64,000 nt of DNA from an uncultured Bacteroidota bacterium (GCA_903831575.1 CAIKYB010000044.1:1-64000); one strand, 5' to 3'. Shown: positions 17,848 through 28,162, numbered from the stretch's first letter. Program-made: numbers and translations. The notes: generated from the sequence alone by a model not told the origin.

Positions 17848-18518
17848 TCGAGTAAATCAGGTCTTCTTTGTTTTGTGCGCAGCACAGATTGTTCATAGCG
17901 CCATTCTTCAATGATTTTATGATTGCCACTCATCAATACTTCCGGCACTTTCCACTCTCTGAATACTTCCGGTCTGGTGAATACTGGCGGCGCTAATAAA
18001 TTATCCTGAAAGGAATCACTTAATGCAGAACTTTCATCATTTAAGACGCCTGGAATTAATCGTCCAATCGCATCCGTTAGTACCGCCGCTGCCAATTCTC
18101 CGCCACTTAATACATAATCACCAATTGAAATTTCTTTTGTTACAAAATGGTCTCTAAAACGTTGATCAACACCTTTATAATGCCCGCAAATTAGAAGCAG
18201 GTTATTCTTTAAGGAAAGATGGTTGGCCATTTTTTGATTGAAAGTTTCACCATCAGGGGTCAAAAAAATAATTTCATCATACTTGTTTTTACTTTGTAAA
18301 GCTTCAACAGCATTTACCAAAGGTTCCACCATCATTACCATTCCTGCTCCTCCACCAAATTGATAATCATCCACCTGAGCGCGTGGGTAGGTCGTGTATG
18401 CTCTGAGATTTATCACATTTACTTTAAGCAACTCTTTGTCCTGAGCACGTTTCATAATAGAATGAGAAAATGGCCCACTCAATAAATCAGGAACAACGGT
18501 GATGATATCAATTGTCAT
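17844..18518 (-). CDS. trmD: tRNA (guanine-N1)-methyltransferase
   Basis: This is a 224-aa SPOUT-family enzyme that methylates G37 of tRNAs, protecting the reading frame. The trefoil-knot SAM site shows as [22 protein letters not shown] and [29 protein letters not shown]. An FGGGAGMVM motif lies near residue 53. The C-terminus is short for the family but has [10 protein letters not shown]. Its usual partners rpsP and rplS are not adjacent; rpsP is 13 kb away. Confidence 0.95.
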   Translation of the reverse strand: MTIDIITVVPDLLSGPFSHSIMKRAQDKELLKVNVINLRAYTTYPRAQVDDYQFGGGAGMVMMVEPLVNAVEALQSKNKYDEIIFLTPDGETFNQKMANHLSLKNNLLLICGHYKGVDQRFRDHFVTKEISIGDYVLSGGELAAAVLTDAIGRLIPGVLNDESSALSDSFQDNLLAPPVFTRPEVFREWKVPEVLMSGNHKIIEEWRYEQSVLRTKQRRPDLLD

Positions 18519-18569
18519 TTTTATTTTTTTAGGTTGAAATAGTTTGATGATTTATAAATAATCATCTTG

Positions 18570-18953
18570 TCAAATCTCCAAAAAATCATCTAAATCTCTT
18601 TTGTTCTTTTTTGTTGGTCTGCCTGATTTGCTCAATCGTTTTCCTGTATGAAATACTGCAGCCTCAAATTTTATTCTGTTCAGTTCTTCAATAGGAGTCA
18701 AATCTGTATAGAAATTAACGGCTTCAGCATACTGAACCCTATTGTGTAAAAGTCCATTTACTTTTATTACCCATTTTTTATTTGGTGTTCTGACTTCATA
18801 TTCATCTCCAACTGCAACATTTCTCGATGCCTTACAACTTTCTTCTTTTAATTTCACTCTTCCTTTTTCACAGGCTTCTGAAGCTATTGTTCTGCTTTTA
18901 AACAAGCGGATTGACCATAAATATTTATCTAAACGAAGTTTTACTTTTTCCAT
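18570..18953 (-). CDS. S4-domain RNA-binding protein (Hsp15-like)
   Basis: The protein is 127 aa from MEKVKLRLDKYLWSIRLFKSR. The N-terminal S4 domain (about 5-65) has the RLDKYLW start and a conserved basic patch, followed by a Lys/Arg-rich tail (RLSKSGRPTKKNKRDLDDF). It is related to HslR/Hsp15, which binds stalled 50S subunits carrying nascent chains. It sits directly upstream of trmD on the same strand, fitting a translation role. Confidence 0.8.
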   Translation of the reverse strand: MEKVKLRLDKYLWSIRLFKSRTIASEACEKGRVKLKEESCKASRNVAVGDEYEVRTPNKKWVIKVNGLLHNRVQYAEAVNFYTDLTPIEELNRIKFEAAVFHTGKRLSKSGRPTKKNKRDLDDFLEI

Positions 18954-19057
18954 TTTACTGTAGCTTGACAAAAATAAGTTTCTTTTTATAGTTAATCGGT
19001 GTTTAAGAAATACTATTTCTTACTTTAGCAATTAATATTAACATCAAATATTGCGTT

Positions 19058-21244
19058 ATGAGATATTGTAAAAGCATAGTATTAATAATTGCCTTCATAA
19101 TTGTTCAACAAGGCGTTGCACAACGAAATAATTTTGTCTGGACCTCAGATGGCTTAGGATATACGAAGATGCTTGATGGCAACTTGGTAAAAATAGATCC
19201 CAAAAAAGAAGCCCAGACTATTTTAATTAAAAAAGAGCAATTGACACCGAATAGTACAAGCAAGCCCTTAAATCCAAAGTCCTATTCCTTTAGCACTGAC
19301 AATGGAAAGTTGCTTCTTTTTGTAAATACGGCGAAGGTCTGGAGGTATAATACCAGAGGAGATTATTGGATTTTTGATGTGGCCAAAAATCAACTTCGTC
19401 AAATAGGAAAAGGGTTGCCTTCTCAATCATTGATGTTTGCCAAATTTTCCCCAAACAGCAAGCTTGTTGCTTATGTAAGTGAACACAATATTTATGCGGA
19501 AGATCTTGAAACCGGCAATATCAAAAAACTAACGGTTGATGGTACACGTAAATTAATTAATGGAACTTTTGATTGGGTTTATGAAGAAGAATTTGGTTGT
19601 AGAGATGGATTCAGATGGTCGCCAGACAGCAGACAAATCGCCTATTGGCAAGTAGATGCCACAAAAACAAGAGACTATTATATGTTGAATAGCACAGATT
19701 CAGTTTATTCCAAAATTATTCCAGTAGAATATCCTAAAGTTGGTGAGTCTCCTTCATCGGTGAGAATTGGTGTAGTATCTCTGGTAAATTTATTTACAAA
19801 GTGGATGAGGATTGAAGGAGATGCACGTCAACATTATTTACCACGAATGGAGTGGAGTAATAATGATGAGTTAATTGTTCAGCAATTGGATAGAAAACAA
19901 CAAGAAAGCAGGTTGATTTATTGCAATACCTTAGATGCAAATTGTCATACTTTTTGGGCAGAAAATGATCTTGCATGGGTAGATTTAAATGCGGAAGATC
20001 CTTCTGGATGGAATTGGATTAACAATAAACAAGATTTTCTTTGGGTGAGTGAAAAAGATGGCTGGCGACATATTTACAAAATCAGCAGAGATGGAAAAAC
20101 TGTTACCAATCTGACAAAAGGTGATTATGATATTGCTCAAATAAAAGCCATAGATGAAGTCAATAATTATATTTATTTTTCCACTACTTCACCTTCAAGT
20201 GCTACCCAGCTCTATTTATCAAGAGTTCATATTAATAATTTAATAAAATCAGCCAAAGAAGAACCAGCTGAATTATTAAGTGCTGCCAACTTGATAGGTA
20301 CACACCATTATACTATTTCTCCAAATGCAAAAATCGCCCTTCATCAGTTTAGTAATCATAACACACCTGAAGTTTCAGAATGGATGAGCTTTCCTGAAAA
20401 TTTGCCTTTAAATAAAGATAATGTCATTACCAAGAACATCAAGACGGATCCAAGTATCAATGTAGAATATCTAAAAATCCAAACAGTCGATAATATTATT
20501 TTAGATGCATGGATACGCAAGCCTAATAATTTTGACCCAACGAAAAAATATCCTTTGGTAGTTTATGTTTATGGAGACCCTGGAGCGACTACGGTTGATG
20601 ATGTTTATGGGAGCCATGATAATTTTTTATTTAATGGAGATATGAGTGAGGAAGGCTACATTCAGTTGGCTCTTGATAATCGCGGAACTCCTTCATTAAG
20701 AGGTGCAGCATGGCGAAAATCAATATATAGAAGAGATGGTCAGATTAATATTAGAGATATGGCAATGGGCGTACGAAAGGTATTAGAAGCGTCCTATATA
20801 GACAAAGATCGAGTAGCCGTTTGGGGATGGAGTGGCGGAGGTTCATCAACACTTCATTTGTTATTTCAATTTCCTGATTTATTTAAAACAGGAGTTTCTA
20901 TCGCACCTATTTCAAATCTGTTATTCTATGATAATATTTATACAGAAAGATATATGGGATTGCCAGAAGCGAATATGGATGATTTTATAAAAGGCTCTGC
21001 ATTGAATTTTGCGAAGAATCTGCAGGGAAATTTATTGCTGATTCACGGAAGCGGAGATGATAATGTGCATTACAGCAATACAGAAGCTTTGGTAAATGAG
21101 TTGGTCAAATACAATAAACAATTTCAATTGATGGAATACCCTAATCGAACACACAATATATCAGAAGGTGAGGGTACGTCGAAGCATTTGTCAACGCTTT
21201 ACTCCAGCTATATCAGAACAAATTGTCCTCCTGGAGCGAGATAA
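19058..21244 (+). CDS. Dipeptidyl-peptidase IV-like S9 serine peptidase
   Basis: This is a 728-aa exported enzyme (signal peptide ending GVAQ). The beta-propeller domain (about 30-470) contains the DWVYEEEF double-Glu motif that binds the substrate N-terminus, diagnostic of S9B DPP-IV. The C-terminal alpha/beta-hydrolase domain carries the catalytic triad Ser592 (GWSGG), the Asp of SGDDNVHY near 667, and His699 (NRTHNI). It is predicted to release X-Pro dipeptides in the periplasm. It is convergent with the aminotransferase, with stop codons adjoining. Confidence 0.92.
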   Translation: MRYCKSIVLIIAFIIVQQGVAQRNNFVWTSDGLGYTKMLDGNLVKIDPKKEAQTILIKKEQLTPNSTSKPLNPKSYSFSTDNGKLLLFVNTAKVWRYNTRGDYWIFDVAKNQLRQIGKGLPSQSLMFAKFSPNSKLVAYVSEHNIYAEDLETGNIKKLTVDGTRKLINGTFDWVYEEEFGCRDGFRWSPDSRQIAYWQVDATKTRDYYMLNSTDSVYSKIIPVEYPKVGESPSSVRIGVVSLVNLFTKWMRIEGDARQHYLPRMEWSNNDELIVQQLDRKQQESRLIYCNTLDANCHTFWAENDLAWVDLNAEDPSGWNWINNKQDFLWVSEKDGWRHIYKISRDGKTVTNLTKGDYDIAQIKAIDEVNNYIYFSTTSPSSATQLYLSRVHINNLIKSAKEEPAELLSAANLIGTHHYTISPNAKIALHQFSNHNTPEVSEWMSFPENLPLNKDNVITKNIKTDPSINVEYLKIQTVDNIILDAWIRKPNNFDPTKKYPLVVYVYGDPGATTVDDVYGSHDNFLFNGDMSEEGYIQLALDNRGTPSLRGAAWRKSIYRRDGQINIRDMAMGVRKVLEASYIDKDRVAVWGWSGGGSSTLHLLFQFPDLFKTGVSIAPISNLLFYDNIYTERYMGLPEANMDDFIKGSALNFAKNLQGNLLLIHGSGDDNVHYSNTEALVNELVKYNKQFQLMEYPNRTHNISEGEGTSKHLSTLYSSYIRTNCPPGAR

Positions 21245-22438
21245 TTAACACCTGCCAGGATATACTTTCAATGCAGCTTCCAGGCAATCCATTGCTTGAT
21301 TAATAGCTTCTGCATTCAATACATAGGCAAGACGAACTTCATTTATACCAAGTCCTTTCGTACTGTAAAATCCTGTTGCTGGAGCAAGCATTATAGTTGC
21401 GCCATTGTGAGAAAATGATTCTAATAGCCACTGGCAAAATTTATCACTGTCGTCTATGGGTAAACGTGCCATTGCATAGAATGCTCCCCCCGGATTAGGA
21501 CAAAAAACACCTGGTATATTATTGAGTCTCTTTACGATAGTATCTCTTCTTAATTTGTATTCCTTTTTTGTGACATCAAAATAATCATCAGGCAAATCGA
21601 CTGCAGCCTCTCCTAATACTTGTGCATAGTATGGAGGACTTAATCTTGCTTGTGCAAATTTCATTGCGGTGTCGAGCACTTGCTTGTTTTTTGTAACAAA
21701 AGCTCCAATTCTTCCACCACAAGCACTGTATCTTTTACTGATGGTGTCCATTAAAACAACATGTTGTTCAGCTCCTTTTAGGTGCATGGCGCTGGTATGT
21801 TTTCCCTCATAGCAAAACTCTCTATATGCTTCATCTGCAAAAAGAAATAAATTATGTTTGATGACAATCTGCATTAAAGTTTCCATTTCTGTTGCACTAT
21901 ACAAATAGCCTGTTGGATTATTTGGGTTGCAGACTACAATTGCTTTTGTTTTTGCAGTTATAGCTTTTTCGAAATCCTCTATAGGCGGCAGGGAAAAACC
22001 CGTTTTGATTTTACTTCCGATGGGTACCACTTTTACATCTGATTGAATCGCAAACCCATTATAATTGGCATAAAATGGTTCAGGTATAATCACTTCGTCT
22101 CCTGCATCCAGACAAGCCATGAAACCGAATAAGATGGCTTCACTGCCTCCGGTAGTTACGATGATTTCATTAGGGGAAACTTGAATATTATTTTTGGCAT
22201 AATATTCAGTTAGTTTTTTTCGATAAGATTCATTTCCTGCGCTGTGGCTATATTCAAGTACGTTGAAGTGGGCATTTCTAACTGCGTCCAAACAAGCTTT
22301 TGGCGTTTCTATATCTGGTTGCCCAATATTTAAATGATAAACATGGACGCCTTTTTTCTTTGCCGCTTCTGCGAAGGGCACCAATTTTCGAATAGGTGAG
22401 GCGGGCATGTCCAGTCCTCTTTTGCTTATTGATAACAT
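21245..22438 (-). CDS. PLP-dependent class I/II aminotransferase
   Basis: This is a 397-aa fold-type I aminotransferase. It shows the LNIGQPDIETP start, TTGGSEAILFGF, CNPNNPTGYLYS, LFADEAYREFCYEG and the PLP lysine in DTISKRYSACGGRIG. A substrate-binding Arg lies near EVRLAYVL. It is most like the aspartate/aromatic aminotransferase group, but the substrate cannot be fixed from sequence. Its stop lies immediately after the DPP-IV-like stop on the opposite strand. Confidence 0.85.
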   Translation of the reverse strand: MLSISKRGLDMPASPIRKLVPFAEAAKKKGVHVYHLNIGQPDIETPKACLDAVRNAHFNVLEYSHSAGNESYRKKLTEYYAKNNIQVSPNEIIVTTGGSEAILFGFMACLDAGDEVIIPEPFYANYNGFAIQSDVKVVPIGSKIKTGFSLPPIEDFEKAITAKTKAIVVCNPNNPTGYLYSATEMETLMQIVIKHNLFLFADEAYREFCYEGKHTSAMHLKGAEQHVVLMDTISKRYSACGGRIGAFVTKNKQVLDTAMKFAQARLSPPYYAQVLGEAAVDLPDDYFDVTKKEYKLRRDTIVKRLNNIPGVFCPNPGGAFYAMARLPIDDSDKFCQWLLESFSHNGATIMLAPATGFYSTKGLGINEVRLAYVLNAEAINQAMDCLEAALKVYPGRC

Positions 22439-22508
22439 CCCGCAAATATAGCATTATGTATTTACTCAAGAAGGCTTACGAGAAGAGAATCTCTGATGCA
22501 TACAAAAA

Positions 22509-22538
22509 ATAAAACCCTGCAAAATGGCAGGGTTTTAT
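22509..22538 (-). terminator. Hairpin terminator downstream of the DUF1573 pair
   Basis: ATAAAACCCTGC and GCAGGGTTTTAT form a perfect 12-bp stem with a 6-base loop and A/T tails on both sides. It lies just beyond the DUF1573 stop on the minus strand. Confidence 0.8.
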
Positions 22539-22560
22539 TAAAATTATGGTTGTACTTATA

Positions 22561-23109
22561 TTATGGTTTTTTTGTTGGAGCGGCTTTTTTAGCAGGAGCA
22601 GCTTTTTTTACTGGCGTAGTTGTTGCTTTTTCAGCTACTACTTCTTTTTTGGGTTCAGCTACAACAGCAGCAGGAGCTGTAGCTTCAGCTGCAGCAGGAG
22701 TTTCTTCTTTTTTTATTACTTCTCCTTTGATAGTAATGCTTTTCATTCCTTCAATGCCGGCAAATTTAACAGTAAGGTGTTTTTCAAACATCCCTACATT
22801 TTTTGCATTATAAGTAGCTTTGATGGTACCTGATTGACCTGGAGCTATTGGCTCTTTCGTGTAATCACTAATGGTACAACCACACGTTGGGTTAGCTTGT
22901 TCAATCAATAAGGGTTCTTTACTAATGTTAGTTACTTCAAAAACTCCAGCAGAAGGATTATCTTGCATGATTTTACCAAGATCTAAAGTTTCAGATTTGA
23001 ATTTGGCAACATCTTCAGTAGTTTTTTTCGGAGCTTCAGCAGTTTTTTCCTGAGCAAAAATTCCAGTTGTTAAAGCTAGAGCTGTAATTGATAAGAGTAG
23101 TTTTTTCAT
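22561..23109 (-). CDS. DUF1573 secreted protein with Ala/Pro/Lys tail
   Basis: This is a 182-aa protein with a signal peptide ending GIFAQ. It has one DUF1573 immunoglobulin-like (ASH/MSP-type) domain, marked by LDLGKIMQDNPSAGVFEVTNISKEPLLIEQANPTCGCTISDYTKEPIAPGQSGTIKATYN. The last 45 residues are low-complexity, rich in Ala, Pro, Lys and Val, and may contact the envelope or peptidoglycan. A paralogue lies 38 bp upstream. The function of the family is unknown. Confidence 0.8.
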   Translation of the reverse strand: MKKLLLSITALALTTGIFAQEKTAEAPKKTTEDVAKFKSETLDLGKIMQDNPSAGVFEVTNISKEPLLIEQANPTCGCTISDYTKEPIAPGQSGTIKATYNAKNVGMFEKHLTVKFAGIEGMKSITIKGEVIKKEETPAAAEATAPAAVVAEPKKEVVAEKATTTPVKKAAPAKKAAPTKKP

Positions 23110-23147
23110 TTTTTTATTTTTTTTAGTTTAAGTGTATAATTGTTTGT

Positions 23148-23621
23148 TTAATCTTTTAATTCATTGGTTCCTGAATTTGCCGGAGCACTTGCTGCAGGAG
23201 TTTTCCATACTTCACCTTTAATTACTATTTGTTTATTTAAATCCTCACCATAAGTAATGGTAATATTTTTTGTAAAAACACCCTCAGCGGCGGCGTTATA
23301 TCCAACTGTTATCGTACTTGTTTCTCCAGGTGAGATTTCTTTTTCTCTTTCCCATTCAGGAGTAGTACAGCCACAGCTAGCTTGAACATTGATTAGTTTA
23401 AAACTTGTATTGCCAGAATTTTGAATTTCAAAATTGTGATGAACAGGTTTGCCTTGTGGAATTTTTCCGAAATTAAACATTTCTTCTTTCAATGTCAATA
23501 CTGGTGCAGCATTGTTTTTTGCAAGGGTGTCAATTTTTGAAACATTACCAGCACTTTGCTTTTGAGCGAAAGATGCGGTAATCAAAAATAAAGCAAATGC
23601 TGTAGCAATTAAGTTTTTCAT
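23148..23621 (-). CDS. DUF1573 secreted protein
   Basis: The protein is 157 aa from MKNLIATAF. This ATG is preceded by GGAAGGAATTC, a purine-rich site, so the longer ORF start is rejected. The signal peptide ends SFAQ. The DUF1573 domain shows FNFGKIPQGKPVHHNFEIQNSGNTSFKLINVQASCGCTTPEW and SPGETSTITVGYNA. It is the paralogue of the next gene downstream; the pair probably arose by tandem duplication and is co-transcribed. Confidence 0.82.
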   Translation of the reverse strand: MKNLIATAFALFLITASFAQKQSAGNVSKIDTLAKNNAAPVLTLKEEMFNFGKIPQGKPVHHNFEIQNSGNTSFKLINVQASCGCTTPEWEREKEISPGETSTITVGYNAAAEGVFTKNITITYGEDLNKQIVIKGEVWKTPAASAPANSGTNELKD

Positions 23622-23700
23622 ATGAATTCCTTCCATAAAACGGAGGTAAATATACAAAATCCTTTTTTAAACAATTATTTTTGCAACTAGTTCACAGTTT

Positions 23701-23732
23701 TTTAACAATCAGCTACTAAAATCATATTTTTG
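23701..23732 (+). promoter_or_regulatory. Likely promoter of the fused E1 gene
   Basis: TATTTTTG at 23725-23732 fits the Bacteroidota -7 element TAnnTTTG exactly; the -33 site (TTTA at 23701) is weaker. The TTG start offered by the ORF track lies inside this box, which argues for the ATG at 23748. Confidence 0.45.
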
Positions 23733-23747
23733 AGTAATATTTTTTTT

Positions 23748-26132
23748 ATGGATCCAATGATAAACGAAATCGATGAGCAGGAAAAACTCAGTTTTGATAA
23801 TTTTAGGCAAGCTGTTTTATTAGATTATCAAACTAGTTGTGAAAGCAGGGAAACGAGTCTTTTAGGCCGCAAAGAAGTACTCACGGGCAAGGCAAAGTTT
23901 GGAATTTTTGGTGATGGCAAAGAAGTTGCTCAGGTCGCTATGTCTAAATTTTTTAAGCCTGGTGATTTCAGGGCAGGCTATTATCGAGATCAAACCTTTA
24001 TGTTTTCAAGTGGTTTGTCGACTATTGAACAATTTTTTTCTCAATTATATGCCGATTCTGATGTGAACAATGATCCATTTAGTGCTGGTAGGCAAATGAA
24101 TGCTCATTTCGCATCAAAATTCGTAGATGAGAAGGGCAAATGGCTTGATCTTGCAAATTTAAAAAATGTTTCAAGCGATATCTCCCCAACAGCAGGACAA
24201 ATGGTGCGAGCGCTTGGATTGGCTTCAGCTTCAAAAATATTTAGAAATATTGAACAATTACATCATCTTAAGGAGTTAAGCGATAAGGGTAATGAAATTT
24301 GTTTTTGTACTATCGGTGATGCTTCCACGAGTGAAGGTCATTTTTGGGAAACGATGAATGCGGCAGGTGTGCTTCAGGTCCCTCTAGCAGTGTTTGTTTG
24401 GGATGATGGATATGGCATTTCGGTGCCTAAAAAATACCAGACTACAAAAGGGTCTATTTCAGAAGCGTTAAGCGGTATGCAAAAAAATGAGGATTCCAAT
24501 GGTATAGATATTTACAAATTAAAAGGATGGGATTATGCAGGGATGTGCGAAGTGCTTGAACATGCTATTCAAAAAATAAGAGACACTCATACGCCAGCAC
24601 TTTTTCATGTAGAAGAACTTACACAGCCTCAGGGACATTCCACTTCAGGTAGCCATGAACGTTATAAAGGAGAAGACAGGCTGAATTGGGAAAAGGAATG
24701 GGATTGTCTTAAACAAATGCGCGAGTGGGTTTTAAAAAATGGATTGGCGGAAGAAGGGGAGTTGAATAAAATAGAACAAACAGCAATTGATTTTGTAAAA
24801 GAAAGCAAACAAACAGCATGGAATAAATACCACCAGCCATTAAAACAATTGGTAGCTGAAACGGTTCAGTTATTAAAAGAAGTAAAAAATAGCCATAGCA
24901 GTATTTCAGTGATTGTTGATGAATTGGTGTTGATTCGTGAACCTATGCTAAGAGATGTGATGAAGGCATTGGCTACAATCATTGATTTGCTGGAAAATGC
25001 CAGAGATTCAAATGTAGCATTAATCAAAAATTATTATCATAAACTTAAGCAAGACGGAGAATTGAAGTACGATTCCTTTCTTTATAATGAAGGCCCAAAG
25101 TCAGCACTTAAAGTTGTTCCAATACCTGCTTATTATGAAAATGAAAGCCTAATTTTAAATGGGTATGAGGTATTAAATAATTATTTCGATCAATTATTTG
25201 AAGCTAATCCCAGCGTTGTTGCATTTGGAGAAGACCTGGGTCATATCGGTGATGTTAATCAAGGATTTAGTGGGCTTCAGGAAAAGTATGGCATTCAGCG
25301 TATATTCGATACCGGTATTAGAGAGCTGACTATTATGGGACAAGGAATAGGCATGGCATTAAGGGGATTGAGGCCAATTGCAGAAATACAATATCTTGAT
25401 TATTTACTTTATGGTTTGCAACCTTTAAGTGATGATGTCGCGACTACACATTTCAGAACTTTCGGTCAGCAAAGTTGTCCGCTCATTGTAAGAACGCGAG
25501 GCCACAGACTTGAAGGCATTTGGCATAGTGGGTCACCGATGGGCGTTATTGTAAATGCATTAAGGGGGATGTATGTTTGCGTTCCTAGAAATATGACCCA
25601 GGCAGTTGGGATGTATAATACATTGCTTCAAAGTAATGATCCTGGATTGGTAATTGAGTGTTTGAATGGGTATCGTCTCAAAGAAAAATTACCTTCTAAT
25701 TTATTAGCATATACAGTAGCGTTAGGTGTACCCGAAATCGTTCAGGAAGGAGAGGATATTACTATTGTCAGCTATGGTTCTACACTTCGTATTGTTCAGG
25801 AAGCGGCAGAAAAACTAGCATTAATAGGAATATCCTGTGAAGTGGTAGATGTGCAAACCTTACTTCCTTTTGATATCAACCATCTTATCTCAACATCATT
25901 AAGTAAAACCAATCGTATCTTATTTGTTGATGAAGATGTGCCTGGAGGCGGTGCCGCATACATGTATAACAAAGTAATGGAAGAGCAAAATGGGTATCGT
26001 TTGCTTGATGTAGGTCCAAGAACTTTACATGCAAAAGCCCATCGACCAAGTTATGGCAGTGATGGAGATTATTTCTCCAAACCAAATACCGAAGATGTGA
26101 TTAGAGTAGTGAAAGAAATGATGGCAGAATAA
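23748..26132 (+). CDS. Fused E1 alpha/beta subunit of a 2-oxoacid (branched-chain-type) dehydrogenase
   Basis: The protein is 794 aa and joins the alpha and beta chains of a thiamine-diphosphate E1. The alpha part (about 25-390) has the ThDP motif GDASTSEGHFWETMNAAG. A variable linker follows (about 390-470), then the beta part with VVAFGEDLGHIGDVNQGFSGLQEKYG, FDTGIRELTIMGQGIGMALRGLRPIAEIQYLDY and the C-terminal transketolase domain. It decarboxylates a 2-oxoacid, most likely branched-chain, and passes the acyl group to an E2. No E2 or E3 gene is nearby. Confidence 0.88.
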   Translation: MDPMINEIDEQEKLSFDNFRQAVLLDYQTSCESRETSLLGRKEVLTGKAKFGIFGDGKEVAQVAMSKFFKPGDFRAGYYRDQTFMFSSGLSTIEQFFSQLYADSDVNNDPFSAGRQMNAHFASKFVDEKGKWLDLANLKNVSSDISPTAGQMVRALGLASASKIFRNIEQLHHLKELSDKGNEICFCTIGDASTSEGHFWETMNAAGVLQVPLAVFVWDDGYGISVPKKYQTTKGSISEALSGMQKNEDSNGIDIYKLKGWDYAGMCEVLEHAIQKIRDTHTPALFHVEELTQPQGHSTSGSHERYKGEDRLNWEKEWDCLKQMREWVLKNGLAEEGELNKIEQTAIDFVKESKQTAWNKYHQPLKQLVAETVQLLKEVKNSHSSISVIVDELVLIREPMLRDVMKALATIIDLLENARDSNVALIKNYYHKLKQDGELKYDSFLYNEGPKSALKVVPIPAYYENESLILNGYEVLNNYFDQLFEANPSVVAFGEDLGHIGDVNQGFSGLQEKYGIQRIFDTGIRELTIMGQGIGMALRGLRPIAEIQYLDYLLYGLQPLSDDVATTHFRTFGQQSCPLIVRTRGHRLEGIWHSGSPMGVIVNALRGMYVCVPRNMTQAVGMYNTLLQSNDPGLVIECLNGYRLKEKLPSNLLAYTVALGVPEIVQEGEDITIVSYGSTLRIVQEAAEKLALIGISCEVVDVQTLLPFDINHLISTSLSKTNRILFVDEDVPGGGAAYMYNKVMEEQNGYRLLDVGPRTLHAKAHRPSYGSDGDYFSKPNTEDVIRVVKEMMAE

Positions 26133-26141
26133 TAGACAATC

Positions 26142-26852
26142 TTACTTTAAATTGTGATATACTTTTTGTACATCTTCATCCTGTTCTAATTTGTCTACGA
26201 GTTTTAAAACATCCTGAGCGCCTTCTTCGCTTAAATCTACTGTGTTCGTTGGGATGCGTGTAAGCTCTGCCGTTATGGCTTCTATTCCTCTTTCTTCAAG
26301 AGCTTTATTCATATTACCGAATTCATTGAAGGCAGTACGAATGATAATGTTTCCTTCGCTGTCTTCTCCGATTTCTTCCAGCCCAAAATCAATTAATTCC
26401 AGTTCAAGATCCTCTATAACTAATCCATTATTCTTTACTTTAAATTCGCCCATTCTGGTAAAACCAAAAGCTACACTTCCACTTGTTCCTAAAGTGCCGC
26501 CACTTTTTGTAAAGTGCATACGTACGTTGGCTACAGTTCTTGTTGAGTTATCTGTTGCAGTTTCTACAAGCAATGCAACACCATGCGGGGCATATCCTTC
26601 ATAAACAATTTCTTCATAATTGGTGGTGTCTTTGCCCATCGCTCTTTTTATAGCAGCTTCCACTCTGTCTTTTGGCATATTACATGCCTTTGCATTCAGG
26701 TAACACCTTCTCAACGCAGGATTATTGTCGGGCTCAGGACCCGCAGCCTTTACAGCAATCGCTATTTCCTTTCCAATACGGGTAAAATTTTTTGCCATTT
26801 TATCCCAGCGGGCAAACATGGCACTTTTACGAACTTCAAATATCCTTCCCAT
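26142..26852 (-). CDS. YebC/PmpR family transcriptional/translation factor
   Basis: This is a 236-aa three-domain protein. It starts [30 protein letters not shown] and includes [14 protein letters not shown] and the [18 protein letters not shown] core with [16 protein letters not shown]-like sequence. Family members have been described as DNA-binding regulators and, more recently, as relieving ribosome stalling at prolines. It starts like the YeeN-type branch ([14 protein letters not shown]). It is convergent with the E1 gene. Confidence 0.92.
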   Translation of the reverse strand: MGRIFEVRKSAMFARWDKMAKNFTRIGKEIAIAVKAAGPEPDNNPALRRCYLNAKACNMPKDRVEAAIKRAMGKDTTNYEEIVYEGYAPHGVALLVETATDNSTRTVANVRMHFTKSGGTLGTSGSVAFGFTRMGEFKVKNNGLVIEDLELELIDFGLEEIGEDSEGNIIIRTAFNEFGNMNKALEERGIEAITAELTRIPTNTVDLSEEGAQDVLKLVDKLEQDEDVQKVYHNLK

Positions 26853-26954
26853 GGTATTTTGATTTGATTTGCAGTGGGCAAATGTACGGAAATGATTTTT
26901 TTGTCTATTCTTAAAGATTTATTTTCTGAAATTTCGCTGCATTATCTTCGCAAA

Positions 26955-28031
26955 ATGGGAACAACATATTCTTATCATCAATTATTATCTTTTGCCCAAG
27001 CTGTTTTTTTGAAAATGGGCTGTAGTGAAGCCGATGCTGAAATTGCGGCTAAATCATTGTTGATTGCAGATTTGAGGGGAGTCGATAGTCATGGCGTTGC
27101 TCGCCTGAGTGGGTATGTTAGGCTTTGGGAAGTTGGCAGGATAAATGCAAGCCCATCAATAAAAATAATTCATGAAACGCCCAGCACTGGTGTTGTTGAT
27201 GGCGATAGTGGATTGGGATTGGTAGTGGCTCCATTTGCTATGAATGTGGCGATAGAAAAAGCGAACCAAGTTGGTTCGGGATGGATAAGCGTACAAAACA
27301 GTAATCATTTTGGTATTGCCGGACAGTTTGCGATGATGGCATTGGAGCATGATATGATTGGGATAGCCATGACCAATGCCTCGGCTTTAGTAGCACCAAC
27401 TTTTTCAAAAGAAAGAATGCTGGGAACCAACCCAATAGCTGTTGCCGTTCCTGCGGGAGCGGAGCCAGCCTTTGTTGCAGATTTTGCTACTACTACTGCT
27501 GCTAATGGAAAGCTGGAAATATTACAAAGAAAAAATGAGCAGGTACCAGATGGATGGGTTCAGGATAAAGAGGGATTATCGAGCAATGACGCACATGAAT
27601 TAAAAAAAGGTGGGTCCTTACTTCCACTTGGTGGCGATAGAGAACACAGCAGTCACAAAGGGTATATGCTGGGTTCAATAGTAGATATTTTTTCAGGAGT
27701 TTTAAGTGGGGCAAATTTCGGCCCTTGGGTTCCTCCATTTCCTGCTTATGTTCCAATGCCAGAAAATTTACCTGGAAAAGGAATTGGCCATTTCTTTGGT
27801 GCCATGCGTATAGATGCTTTCAGACCTGCAGAAGATTTCAAAAAAAATATGGATCAATGGATAAGGAGATTCAGATCTGCAACACCTGCCTCAGTTGATC
27901 AACCAGTTGTTGTGCCTGGAGATCCTGAAAGAGAAATAGAAAAATACCGTTTGGAAAATGGGATAGAACTTTTAGCTGATGTCGCAGAAGATTTGATTGC
28001 CTTGGGAAATAAATTTGCTGTCATGTTGTAA
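26955..28031 (+). CDS. Malate/L-lactate dehydrogenase family (LDH2) oxidoreductase
   Basis: The protein is 358 aa from MGTTYSYHQLL; the track's longer start adds an unrelated N-terminus. The Ldh_2 fold is NAD(P)-dependent and distinct from classical MDH/LDH. It shows DLRGVDSHGVARL with the catalytic His, NSNHFGIAGQFAMMAL, MTNASALVAPTF, GTNPIAVAVPAG, DFATTTAANGKLE and a HKGYMLGSIVDIFSGVLSGA segment. It probably reduces or oxidises a 2-oxo/2-hydroxy acid; the exact substrate is unclear. It is divergent from yebC. Confidence 0.87.
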   Translation: MGTTYSYHQLLSFAQAVFLKMGCSEADAEIAAKSLLIADLRGVDSHGVARLSGYVRLWEVGRINASPSIKIIHETPSTGVVDGDSGLGLVVAPFAMNVAIEKANQVGSGWISVQNSNHFGIAGQFAMMALEHDMIGIAMTNASALVAPTFSKERMLGTNPIAVAVPAGAEPAFVADFATTTAANGKLEILQRKNEQVPDGWVQDKEGLSSNDAHELKKGGSLLPLGGDREHSSHKGYMLGSIVDIFSGVLSGANFGPWVPPFPAYVPMPENLPGKGIGHFFGAMRIDAFRPAEDFKKNMDQWIRRFRSATPASVDQPVVVPGDPEREIEKYRLENGIELLADVAEDLIALGNKFAVML

Positions 28032-28101
28032 CTAGAAGATTTTATTTTTAAAAATAATTGCTCCTCAACACAATAAAACCAAAAAGATTGCGTTTCAGCT
28101 T

Positions 28102-28162
28102 TGGTTTTTCATAGGATATTGGATTAATTCGGACTGCGATTTCTATCACGGTCCTTTTTTTT
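28102..28162 (+). repeat. Hairpin-bearing intergenic repeat, copy 1
   Basis: A unit of about 60 bp, TGGTTTTTCATAGGATATTG..., ends in a hairpin (GGACTG with CGGTCC) and T-tract. It matches copy 2 at 28289 with few changes. It could act as the terminator of the LDH2 gene. Confidence 0.7.

Noticed and set aside
22496-22833. Plus-strand ORFs of 105 and 95 aa over the DUF1573 gene
   Set aside because: They are antisense shadows of the Ala/Lys-rich tail of DUF1573. The real protein has a signal peptide and family motifs.
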